A stretch of DNA of 15,438 bases from SIG710 sp045587665. GTDB taxonomy: Bacteria > Bacillota > Clostridia > Oscillospirales > CAG-272. The stretch spans positions 1-15,438 of the forward strand of contig JAZNCT010000094.1 of NCBI GenBank assembly GCA_045587665.1, written 5' to 3'. A model generated the notes under the pieces. It ran no database searches and was not told the DNA's origin. It worked only from the letters and a program-made list of their open reading frames with translations. Made by a program: the position numbers and the translations under genes. Positions 7,803 to 13,829 of the stretch are shown one piece after another (the stretch's first letter is position 1; every line of letters starts with the position of its first letter).

Positions 7803-7818
7803 GTTAGCCTTTGCTAAC
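7803..7818. promoter_or_regulatory. Putative metalloregulator operator 3 (between feoA and feoB)
   Basis: GTTAGC-CTTT-GCTAAC, the third copy of the feo dyad, ends 20 bp before the feoB ATG. No convincing -35/-10 pair was found beside it, so it may act as a roadblock or serve an undetected internal promoter. Confidence 0.6.
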
Positions 7819-7838
7819 ACAGAAAGTGAGGATTTTTA

Positions 7839-10007
7839 ATGGATATAAAAATTGCTCTTGCGGGCAATCCAAACTGCGGTAAGACAACGCTTTTCAATGC
7901 GCTGACCGGTTCAAATCAGTATGTTGGCAACTGGCCCGGTGTTACCGTTGAAAAGAAAGAGGGAAAGCTTAAAAAGCAGAGTGGAGTGATTATCACAGAC
8001 CTTCCGGGTATTTATTCGCTTTCGCCCTATACACTTGAAGAGGTGGTTGCCAGAAACTATCTTATAAACGAGTGCCCGGATGCCATACTCAACATTGTTG
8101 ACGGCACAAATCTTGAAAGAAATCTCTATCTGACCACCCAACTTATCGAACTTGGAATTCCCGTTGTTATTGCAGTTAATATGATGGATCTTGTAAACAA
8201 GCGCGGAGATGTTATTGATATCAAAAAGCTTGGCAAAAAGTTTGGCTGTGCGGTGGTGGATATTTCCGCCCTGAAGGGTACAGGCACAAACGAGGCTATA
8301 GATGCGGCTATCGAGGCGGCAAAAAAAGGTAAAAATGTTCCTATGCACATCTTCTCGGGCACAACAGAGCACGCTATTGCACATATTGAAGAAGCGGCTG
8401 TTCACAGTATGCCCGAGGATAAGCAAAGGTGGTATGCTATCAAGATCTTTGAGAGGGATGCAAAAGTCATTGAGCATCTTGGTCTTGATGAAAAGAAGCT
8501 TGCCCACATCGAAAAGGATATTGCGGCAGTTGAGAGGCAGTTTGACGACGATGCGGAGGCAGTTATCACAAACGAGCGCTATGACTATATAGTGCGTATT
8601 ATGAAGGAATGTTATGTTAAAAAGAACAAGAACAGACTTTCTGCTTCAGACAGGATCGACAGAATAGTGACAAACCGTGTTCTTGCCCTTCCGATATTTG
8701 CGGCAGTTATGTTTCTTGTTTATTCGATAGCTATGGGAAATTTCTCGTTTTCCATAGGAACTATTGGCACTGATTTTGCAAACGATGTACTCTTTGGAGA
8801 GTGGGTGCCTGCGCTGTTTGACAGCTTCCTTTTGAATGGAGCAGGAGAGCCGATAATAGCTCCTTGGCTTTATGGTCTTATAATGGACGGGATCGTTGGC
8901 GGAGTTGGAGCGGTTCTTGGATTTGTTCCTCAGCTTATGGTACTCTACCTGCTGCTTGCTATTATAGAGGACTGCGGATATATGTCTCGTGTTGCGTTCA
9001 TTATGGATAGGATATTCCGTAAATTCGGCCTCTCGGGAAAGAGCTTTATTCCAATGCTTGTTGCAACAGGCTGCAGTGTTCCCGGTATTATGTCATCAAG
9101 AACTATAGACCAGGATAGAGATCGCAAAATGACTATAATCACAACAGGCTTTATCCCCTGCAGTGCAAAAATGCCTATAGTCGGTCTTTTTGCCGGAGCA
9201 ATATTCGGAAATTCGGCCCTTGTTGCGGTTTCGGCCTTCTTTATCGGAATTGCGGCTGTGGTGATATCAGGAATCATGCTAAAAAAATTCAAGGCCTTTT
9301 CGGGCGATCCTGCTCCCTTTGTTATGGAGCTTCCTCAATATCATTTACCCACTCTCGGCAATGTTCTGAGAACCACTTGGGATAGGGGCTGGTCATTTAT
9401 AAAACGTGCGGGAACCGTGATATTGCTGTCTGCAATAGTTTTGTGGTTTATGCGCGGATACGGATTTGTTAATGGTTCTTTCGGGGCTGTTGAAAATGAT
9501 AATCAGTCGATCCTTGCCACTATAGGAAATGCTATCGCCTGGATCTTTTATCCTATCGGCTGGGTAGGTGACATGGCGTGGAAGTCTACTGTTGCAACCA
9601 TTACGGGTCTTATTGCAAAAGAAGAGGTGGTGCTTACCTTTGGTACGCTTTATCAGTATGCAGGTGAGATCAGCGAAACAGGAAATGAGATCTGGTCTCT
9701 TGTGAGAGCCGATTTCGGTGCTGTAACTGCATATAGTTTTATGATATTCAATCTTCTTTGTGCCCCCTGCTTTGCAACCATGGGTGCTATCAGGCGAGAG
9801 ATGAACAACCCAAAATGGACTGCCTTTACCATTACATATATGTGCGTATTTGCCTATGTTATCTCTATGATAGTTTATCAGCTTGGCGGCCTTATAACAG
9901 GCGAGGCTTCATTTGGTATATTTACGGTGGTGGCGGTTATAGCACTTTTGGCGATAATATACCTGCTTTTCCGCAAAAACAAATATAATAAATCAAACGC
10001 TCTTTGA
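7839..10007 (+). CDS. feoB: Ferrous iron transport protein B (GTPase permease)
   Basis: A 722-aa inner-membrane Fe(II) transporter. The N-terminal G domain shows G1 GNPNCGKTT (9-17), G3 DLPG (54-57), G4 NMMD (114-117) and G5 SAL (143-145), then a helical regulatory domain to about residue 270. The membrane part begins near residue 285 (VLALPIFAAVMFLVYSIA) and contains the Gate motifs with conserved cysteines, ATGCSVPGIMSSRTI and PCSAKMPIVGLFAG, plus GWVGDMAWKSTVATITGLIAKEEVV in the second gate repeat. The C-terminal helices end in a lysine-rich tail. Length is within the FeoB range and no catalytic motif is missing. Start ATG is preceded by AGTGAGG. It lies in an operon behind feoA and ahead of a small Cys-rich membrane protein. 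Regulation by iron through the three dyads is inferred. Confidence 0.96.
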   Translation: MDIKIALAGNPNCGKTTLFNALTGSNQYVGNWPGVTVEKKEGKLKKQSGVIITDLPGIYSLSPYTLEEVVARNYLINECPDAILNIVDGTNLERNLYLTTQLIELGIPVVIAVNMMDLVNKRGDVIDIKKLGKKFGCAVVDISALKGTGTNEAIDAAIEAAKKGKNVPMHIFSGTTEHAIAHIEEAAVHSMPEDKQRWYAIKIFERDAKVIEHLGLDEKKLAHIEKDIAAVERQFDDDAEAVITNERYDYIVRIMKECYVKKNKNRLSASDRIDRIVTNRVLALPIFAAVMFLVYSIAMGNFSFSIGTIGTDFANDVLFGEWVPALFDSFLLNGAGEPIIAPWLYGLIMDGIVGGVGAVLGFVPQLMVLYLLLAIIEDCGYMSRVAFIMDRIFRKFGLSGKSFIPMLVATGCSVPGIMSSRTIDQDRDRKMTIITTGFIPCSAKMPIVGLFAGAIFGNSALVAVSAFFIGIAAVVISGIMLKKFKAFSGDPAPFVMELPQYHLPTLGNVLRTTWDRGWSFIKRAGTVILLSAIVLWFMRGYGFVNGSFGAVENDNQSILATIGNAIAWIFYPIGWVGDMAWKSTVATITGLIAKEEVVLTFGTLYQYAGEISETGNEIWSLVRADFGAVTAYSFMIFNLLCAPCFATMGAIRREMNNPKWTAFTITYMCVFAYVISMIVYQLGGLITGEASFGIFTVVAVIALLAIIYLLFRKNKYNKSNAL

Positions 10008-10025
10008 TAAAACCGAGGTGATCAT

Positions 10026-10190
10026 ATGTGGCCTACGATTATTGTGGCAACTGTCCTTGCGGCGGTGATCGTTGTGATCATCGCCTGCCGGATAAATAAT
10101 TTTAGAAAGGGCAAAGGATCTCACTGCGGCTCCTGCGCAGGATGCGCTATGAAGGATATTTGCCATTCAGATAAAGAACAAAAAAGCTGA
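10026..10190 (+). CDS. FeoB-associated Cys-rich membrane protein
   Basis: A 54-aa protein starting MWPTIIVATVLAAVIVVIIA. One transmembrane helix (about residues 4-20) is followed by a basic segment (RKGKG) and a Cys cluster, CGSCAGCAMKDICH, with Cys34, 37, 40 and 46, and a further Cys21 at the membrane edge. This is the layout of the FeoB_associated family (PF12669), small proteins encoded directly after feoB in Firmicutes. Role is not settled; iron handling at the FeoB cytoplasmic face, or electron transfer via the cysteines, has been suggested. GAGGTGA lies 5 nt upstream of the ATG, and the gap to feoB is 18 nt, so it is the third gene of the feo operon. Confidence 0.85.
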   Translation: MWPTIIVATVLAAVIVVIIACRINNFRKGKGSHCGSCAGCAMKDICHSDKEQKS

Positions 10191-10244
10191 GCCAAGGGCG
10201 TGCAAAATTAGCGGTAAAATTATAACAACCGAATAAGCAGCCCT

Positions 10245-10289
10245 TACGGCAAAACACCACGGAAGAAAAATCCGTGGTGTTTTGCTTTT
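10245..10289 (+). terminator. Terminator of the feo operon; 45-bp repeat copy 1
   Basis: A 15-bp perfect stem (10249-10263 with 10271-10285, GCAAAACACCACGGA type) with a 7-nt A-rich loop, then TTTT. The whole 45-bp block is identical to 12476-12520, in the same orientation, on the other side of the Pycsar operon. Confidence 0.9.
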
Positions 10290-10329
10290 GTTGAAATCAA
10301 TGGCAAATATGCAAATGTTTCTGTTCGAG

Positions 10330-10345
10330 ATACTATATATAGTAT
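10330..10345. promoter_or_regulatory. 16-bp perfect palindrome upstream of the Pycsar promoter
   Basis: ATACTATATATAGTAT is perfectly self-complementary and ends 7 bp before the -35 hexamer. Position and symmetry suggest a regulator site; the AT-rich composition means chance cannot be excluded. Confidence 0.45.
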
Positions 10346-10352
10346 TTCTCTC

Positions 10353-10381
10353 TTGAAAAAAACGGCAAAATATGTTATAAT
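10353..10381 (+). promoter_or_regulatory. Sigma-A-type promoter of the Pycsar operon
   Basis: TTGAAA (10353-10358), 17-nt spacer, perfect TATAAT (10376-10381). It gives a leader of about 30 nt before the effector ATG at 10418. Confidence 0.8.
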
Positions 10382-10417
10382 ATAGAAAACAATTTGATTG
10401 CTTACGGAGGTAGAAAT

Positions 10418-10966
10418 ATGGGCAATAACGATACTAACAAATACTCAAAAGAAGATGCATATAAAGCCTTGGAATTAACCAATTCTTGGATTGGAAATGT
10501 TGACACAAAAGCCTCTTTAGGATTAGCCTTTATAGTTGCTCTGTTAGCCATAATTTTTTACAATGCCGGAACTATGCCTGTGGCATTTCAAAATCTATCT
10601 ATCGCGATAAAAGAGCAGACTGTTTCTTGTTGCACCATCATGGGTACACTTTTGGTAGCAGTATTGTACCTAACTTGCTTGGTATCGATTGTTATATTTT
10701 TCCTTGCAATACGCGGTAGAATTAAAACCAATGTCACAAAAAAATCCATGTTTTTCTTCGGAACAATAGCAACGTTACCGCTTAATGACTTCAAATCCAA
10801 AACAATGGATATGAACGACAAAGAGTTGACCAAGGATATATTGGAACAAGTGCACATCAATTCCTGTATTTGTTCAGCGAAATTCAAATTCTATAATAAG
10901 GGGTTGTGGCTGCTGTTGTCATCAACGGTTTTGTTTTTCGTATGTATGGTGTTAAATCTGATATAA
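10418..10966 (+). CDS. pycTM: Pycsar-type transmembrane effector (PycTM, DUF5706-like)
   Basis: A 182-aa membrane protein. An N-terminal amphipathic segment with NVDTKAS leads into TM1 (about 32-52), TM2 (about 76-98) and, after a soluble stretch of about 60 residues, TM3 (about 162-182, at the very C-terminus). The soluble part, MFFFGTIATLPLNDF then KELTKDILEQVHINSCICSAKF, and the D-x-KAS entry to TM1 match my memory of the Pycsar effector family (PF18967, formerly DUF5706). Known of the family: binding of cCMP or cUMP made on phage infection triggers membrane disruption and growth arrest. The ATG at 10418 has GGAGG 7 nt upstream, so the 8-codon extension to 10394 is unlikely. It is first in the operon, 12 nt before the first cyclase gene. 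Codon use is visibly more A+T-rich than the feo genes, as in acquired defence genes. Confidence 0.82.
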   Translation: MGNNDTNKYSKEDAYKALELTNSWIGNVDTKASLGLAFIVALLAIIFYNAGTMPVAFQNLSIAIKEQTVSCCTIMGTLLVAVLYLTCLVSIVIFFLAIRGRIKTNVTKKSMFFFGTIATLPLNDFKSKTMDMNDKELTKDILEQVHINSCICSAKFKFYNKGLWLLLSSTVLFFVCMVLNLI

Positions 10967-10978
10967 GGAGAGTCCATT

Positions 10979-11710
10979 ATGGAAGTAACAAAAAGAATTA
11001 TTTATGACGTTGAAAAAAGTGCATCCAGAATAGACGAGATTCTGGATGCAAGCAACAGCAATTATGCTGATAAGACATATATTCCTTCAAGAGATTCTCT
11101 CACATATACCAATGGGTATTATGTGAATGTTACATCTCTGTTTATAGATATTGTCGGATCGTCCGATATGACAAATGAGCATAAGCGCCCTACTCTTGCC
11201 AAAATGTATAGAGCCTTTATATCGGAATGCACCGCTATTATGAACTCTTCAGAACACTGTAAAGAAATTAATATCAATGGCGATTGCGTGTGGGGTGTTT
11301 TTGAGACAACAGAAAACTCACATATAGACTCTGTATTTGATATCTCAGCTAAATTGAACTCTTTGATAAAAATATTAAACTATAAACTGACAAAAAAAGG
11401 GTACTCAAATATATCCGTAGGTATCGGTATCGATTACGGTCGAGCACTTATGGTTAAAGCAGGATATTCAGGGAGCGGCTTAAATGATGTTATATGGATG
11501 GGAGATGTAGTTAATAATGCCTGCCATATTGCAAATAAAGCTGGAAGAGATCTAAGAAAACCCATAATGGTATCCAGTGGCCTTTATTCGCACTTAAACG
11601 AAATAAATCGCAACTTTTTCAAGACAATAATGATTGGTTACACCACATATTATCAGTGTGATGTTATTAATAAATCCATGAACGCTTGGTATAATGAGAA
11701 TTGCAAATAA
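10979..11710 (+). CDS. pycC: Class III nucleotidyl cyclase, PycC-like (Pycsar), copy 1
   Basis: A 243-aa cytosolic cyclase. The two metal-binding aspartates are Asp57 in LFIDIVGSSDMT and Asp102 in ININGDCVWGVFE. The transition-state Asn is Asn179 in WMGDVVNNACH. By my alignment the adenine-selecting Lys of adenylate cyclases is Asn98, the partner Asp is Ile172, and the usual Arg four residues after Asn179 is His183, so ATP is not the expected substrate. Signature stretches LAKMYRAFISE, NGDCVWGVFE and GIDYGRALMVKAGYSGSGLNDVIWMGDVVN are those of Pycsar cyclases (PycC), which make cCMP or cUMP after phage infection. AAGGAG lies 8 nt upstream of the ATG and overlaps the pycTM stop region. Followed 19 nt later by a paralogue that shares 180 of 243 residues without gaps. 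Whether the product is cUMP or cCMP cannot be told by eye. Confidence 0.85.
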   Translation: MEVTKRIIYDVEKSASRIDEILDASNSNYADKTYIPSRDSLTYTNGYYVNVTSLFIDIVGSSDMTNEHKRPTLAKMYRAFISECTAIMNSSEHCKEININGDCVWGVFETTENSHIDSVFDISAKLNSLIKILNYKLTKKGYSNISVGIGIDYGRALMVKAGYSGSGLNDVIWMGDVVNNACHIANKAGRDLRKPIMVSSGLYSHLNEINRNFFKTIMIGYTTYYQCDVINKSMNAWYNENCK

Positions 11711-11729
11711 AGCATAGGGAGAATAAAGA

Positions 11730-12461
11730 ATGGAAGTAACAAACAGAATTTTATACGATGTAGATAAGAGTGCCAAAAGAATTGATGACATTTTAGATGC
11801 GAGTAATAGTAACTATTCCGATAAAGACTCTATTCCTTCGAGAAGTTCTCTTACATACACTAACGGATTTTATGTTAATGTTACTGCACTTTTCATAGAT
11901 ATTGTGGGCTCATCTGATATGACAGATGAGCATAGACGTCCTACCCTGGCTAAAATGTATAGAGCCTTTATTTCCGAATGTACTGCCTTAATGAACGCAT
12001 CTGATCAGTGCAAAGAAATCAATATAAATGGTGATTGTGTTTGGGGTGTTTTTGAAACTCCCTACAAATCGCAAGTAGATAGTGTTTTTAGTATAGCCGC
12101 TCAGTTAAATTCTTTGATTGAGATTTTGAACTATAAGTTGGAGAAAAAGGGATATAGTACTATATCAGTAGGAATCGGTATGGATTACGGCAGAGCGCTT
12201 ATGGTGAAAGCGGGATACTCTGGAAGTGGACTTAATGATGTTATTTGGATGGGAGATGTGGTTAATTCAGCATGTCATCTTGCTAACAAAGCCGGCAGAA
12301 ACGGAAAACAACCGGTAGTGGTATCGAGCGTAGTATATTCTAACTTAAATGAGCACAATCAAGGTATCGTCTATGAAACAACAATCGATGGTAGTACGGT
12401 TTATCACGGTTACATTTACAATGTGCCAATGCGCGAATGGTATGATGAGAACTGTAAATAG
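11730..12461 (+). CDS. pycC: Class III nucleotidyl cyclase, PycC-like (Pycsar), copy 2
   Basis: A second 243-aa PycC paralogue in tandem. It keeps every catalytic position of copy 1: Asp57, Asp102, Asn98, Ile172, Asn179 and His183. By hand count it is 74% identical over full length: 84% over residues 1-190 and only about 40% over 191-243, so the two C-terminal ends have diverged while the active-site core is held. Both copies begin MEVT and end in WY-x-ENCK. AGGGAG lies 8 nt before the ATG. As class III cyclases build active sites at a dimer interface, the pair could form heterodimers or two homodimers with different phage sensing; this is inference. The operon ends at a strong terminator (12476-12520). 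Synonymous differences are frequent between the copies, so the duplication is not recent. Confidence 0.85.
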   Translation: MEVTNRILYDVDKSAKRIDDILDASNSNYSDKDSIPSRSSLTYTNGFYVNVTALFIDIVGSSDMTDEHRRPTLAKMYRAFISECTALMNASDQCKEININGDCVWGVFETPYKSQVDSVFSIAAQLNSLIEILNYKLEKKGYSTISVGIGMDYGRALMVKAGYSGSGLNDVIWMGDVVNSACHLANKAGRNGKQPVVVSSVVYSNLNEHNQGIVYETTIDGSTVYHGYIYNVPMREWYDENCK

Positions 12462-12475
12462 TGAATATTAATAGA

Positions 12476-12520
12476 TACGGCAAAACACCACGGAAGAAAA
12501 ATCCGTGGTGTTTTGCTTTT
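12476..12520 (+). terminator. Terminator of the Pycsar operon; 45-bp repeat copy 2
   Basis: Same 15-bp stem (12480-12494 with 12502-12516), 7-nt loop and TTTT as copy 1 at 10245-10289. It begins 14 nt after the second cyclase stop codon. The following stretch to 12654 shows no gene or other recognizable element. Confidence 0.9.
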
Positions 12521-12654
12521 CAGCAGGCCTTTGTTGGGAATCAGAATTTGAGCTGCAGAAATCAAAGAAAACGGAATTTAGTTAACAAAAAGTTATCTGG
12601 ACTTTGCCGTTACCTTGTGGTATTGTGTTGCTAACATCAGGTCGACAATTTTGG

Positions 12655-12671
12655 GGTACAATATTTGTACC
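12655..12671. repeat. Inverted repeat upstream of the recombinase gene
   Basis: GGTACAA (12655-12661) and TTGTACC (12665-12671) are perfect 7-bp arms around TAT, 10 bp before the recombinase ribosome binding site. It could be an autoregulatory operator or a leader hairpin. No convincing -35/-10 pair for this gene was found nearby. Confidence 0.45.
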
Positions 12672-12693
12672 ATCAAAATTCAAGGAGGACTTT

Positions 12694-13629
12694 ATGACAA
12701 CACAAACTTTACTCACGGAATGGCTTGAAACCTACGAAAAAGAACACATCAAGTCAAGAACCTATTCCCGCTATCAAGGGCTAATCACAGCGCATATCAA
12801 TCCAGCGCTTGGCGAACAAAATATTGAAGATCTGAGCCGTAGGGATATTCAAGAATTTCTCTCACACCAAAAGGCAGAAGGTAATATTCGTAGTGGTGGT
12901 GGCAAGCTCTCTGCGACAAGCGCTAATCTTATGTTGACGGTACTGAACCTTGCCTTCGAATATGCTTGCGATATGGACTTGCTTGAACAAAAACCGTGTG
13001 AGCGAATACGGCGCTCCCGTGAGGAAGCCCAAAAGGTCGAGGCCTTTACAAAGGATGAGCAGCGAAAAATTGAAAATGCGATTATGGGATCCGATGATCC
13101 GCGCCTGTTCGGCATTCTCCTCTGCCTTTATACCGGCGTCCGGATAGGAGAGCTATTAGGACTTGAATGGGGTGACGTTGACCTTCAACGTGGGTTTATC
13201 TCTATAAATAAAACGGTATATCGTGACAAGGACGAAAGCGGCGAATGGCAGCTTATCGTGGACAAGCCTAAAACCACGTCTTCAGATCGAGTAATTCCAC
13301 TGCCTTCTTATATCGCTGAGATGTTGAAAACACGCATAGAAAATTCGCGGAGCGCCTACGTTATCGAAAATAAAAAAGGCGAACGAATGTCAATCCGCTC
13401 GTACCAATATATGTTTGAAAAGCTCACGGAAAGAGCCGGAGTCAGGAAGCTCAACTTTCATGCCCTGCGGCATACCTTCGCCACTCGTGCCATCGAGTGT
13501 GGAATGGACATCAAGACGCTGTCCGAGATCATGGGGCATAAAAATGCGTCCATAACGCTGAACCGCTACGCGCACAGCATGATGGACACAAAAATCGAAA
13601 TGATGAATCGATTACCAAAAAATTTTTAG
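12694..13629 (+). CDS. Tyrosine recombinase (site-specific integrase/invertase)
   Basis: A 311-aa recombinase of the XerC/D-integrase family. The N-terminal SAM-like core-binding domain spans about 5-95 (LLTEWLETYEKEHIKSRTY..., INPALGEQNIEDL) and the catalytic domain about 115-305. All catalytic residues are present: Arg150 in YTGVRIGE, Lys193 in KPKT, His256 and Arg259 in HALRH, His282 in MGHKN and the nucleophile Tyr292 in LNRYAH. It lacks the arm-binding AP2-type domain of Tn916-like integrases, as is typical of simple invertases. The start is ATG 12694 with AAGGAGG 5 nt upstream; the 30-codon upstream extension is not supported. No excisionase or conjugation gene is near. Immediately after it lie two inverted core-like sites (13637-13663, 13794-13820), which I infer are its substrates, controlling the methyltransferase operon. 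A role as integrase for a larger element extending beyond the window cannot be excluded. Confidence 0.9.
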   Translation: MTTQTLLTEWLETYEKEHIKSRTYSRYQGLITAHINPALGEQNIEDLSRRDIQEFLSHQKAEGNIRSGGGKLSATSANLMLTVLNLAFEYACDMDLLEQKPCERIRRSREEAQKVEAFTKDEQRKIENAIMGSDDPRLFGILLCLYTGVRIGELLGLEWGDVDLQRGFISINKTVYRDKDESGEWQLIVDKPKTTSSDRVIPLPSYIAEMLKTRIENSRSAYVIENKKGERMSIRSYQYMFEKLTERAGVRKLNFHALRHTFATRAIECGMDIKTLSEIMGHKNASITLNRYAHSMMDTKIEMMNRLPKNF

Positions 13630-13636
13630 TATAAAA

Positions 13637-13663
13637 CTGCATTGAATATGTACTTCGATACAC
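13637..13663 (+). repeat. Putative recombination site L (inverted copy of site R)
   Basis: Half-sites CTGCATTGA (13637-13645) and TCGATACAC (13655-13663, reverse complement GTGTATCGA) flank the 9-bp spacer ATATGTACT. Over 22 bp (13637-13658) it matches the reverse complement of 13799-13820 at 19 positions, including 12 in a row. This is the architecture of a tyrosine recombinase core site. Confidence 0.7.
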
Positions 13664-13684
13664 CAAAATGGCTATACATAATTA

Positions 13685-13713
13685 ATTATAACACTTTTTC
13701 GACGATTATTCAA
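13685..13713 (-). promoter_or_regulatory. Leftward sigma-A promoter inside the invertible element
   Basis: The minus strand reads TTGAAT (13713-13708), exactly 17 nt, then perfect TATAAT (13690-13685). No minus-strand gene lies to its left; as drawn it would transcribe antisense into the 3' end of the recombinase gene. Its only sensible target appears after inversion. Confidence 0.75.
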
Positions 13714-13741
13714 TAATAAAAAGTAAATATTCGAGCTTTTC

Positions 13742-13784
13742 GGGCGAGTATTCTCTCTAAATTGAGGAAATACTCGCCCTTTTT
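13742..13784 (+). terminator. Intrinsic terminator inside the invertible element
   Basis: An 11-bp perfect stem, GGGCGAGTATT (13742-13752) with AATACTCGCCC (13769-13779), followed by TTTTT. In this orientation it would stop transcripts coming from the recombinase gene before the methyltransferase operon. Confidence 0.85.
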
Positions 13785-13793
13785 GCGTTTTTA

Positions 13794-13820
13794 CTGCGTC
13801 GAAGTACATAATCGACGCAG
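13794..13820 (-). repeat. Putative recombination site R
   Basis: A near-ideal core site: perfect 9-bp inverted half-sites CTGCGTCGA (13794-13802) and TCGACGCAG (13812-13820) around a 9-bp spacer that reads TTATGTACT on the minus strand, matching 8 of 9 bases of the site L spacer. Its right end abuts the GGAGG of the methyltransferase gene, so as RNA the hairpin could also affect ribosome access. Confidence 0.7.
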
Positions 13821-13829
13821 GAGGTGATT

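Larger units (their letters stand above)
13637..13820. other. Putative invertible promoter element, OFF orientation
   Basis: A 184-bp segment bounded by two inverted recombinase-type sites, directly downstream of a tyrosine recombinase gene and directly upstream of a methyltransferase operon. Inside are a consensus promoter pointing left (13685-13713) and a terminator acting rightwards (13742-13784). Inversion would turn the promoter to face the methyltransferase gene with about 50 nt of leader and move the terminator behind it. Components are read from sequence; that inversion happens is inference. Confidence 0.65.

Noticed and set aside
7911..8507. Minus-strand open frame (198 codons) opposite feoB
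   Set aside because: Lies across the conserved FeoB G domain; no ribosome binding site or motif.
10979..12461. CBASS (cGAS/CD-NTase) system
   Set aside because: The cyclases show class III motifs (FIDIVGSS, NGD, VVN) and not the GS-x-D-x-D nucleotidyltransferase signature of CD-NTases.
12521..12654. tRNA or attachment site used by the recombinase as a genomic integrase
   Set aside because: No tRNA cloverleaf or tRNA 3' end is visible here or elsewhere in the window, and no repeat of this stretch was found; the inverted sites downstream are a better substrate.
13783..13812. Rightward promoter TTGCGT-N18-CATAAT ahead of the methyltransferase gene
   Set aside because: The -35 matches consensus at only three positions, overlaps the terminator T-tract, and would start transcription on the ribosome binding site; kept only as a caveat to a fully OFF state.
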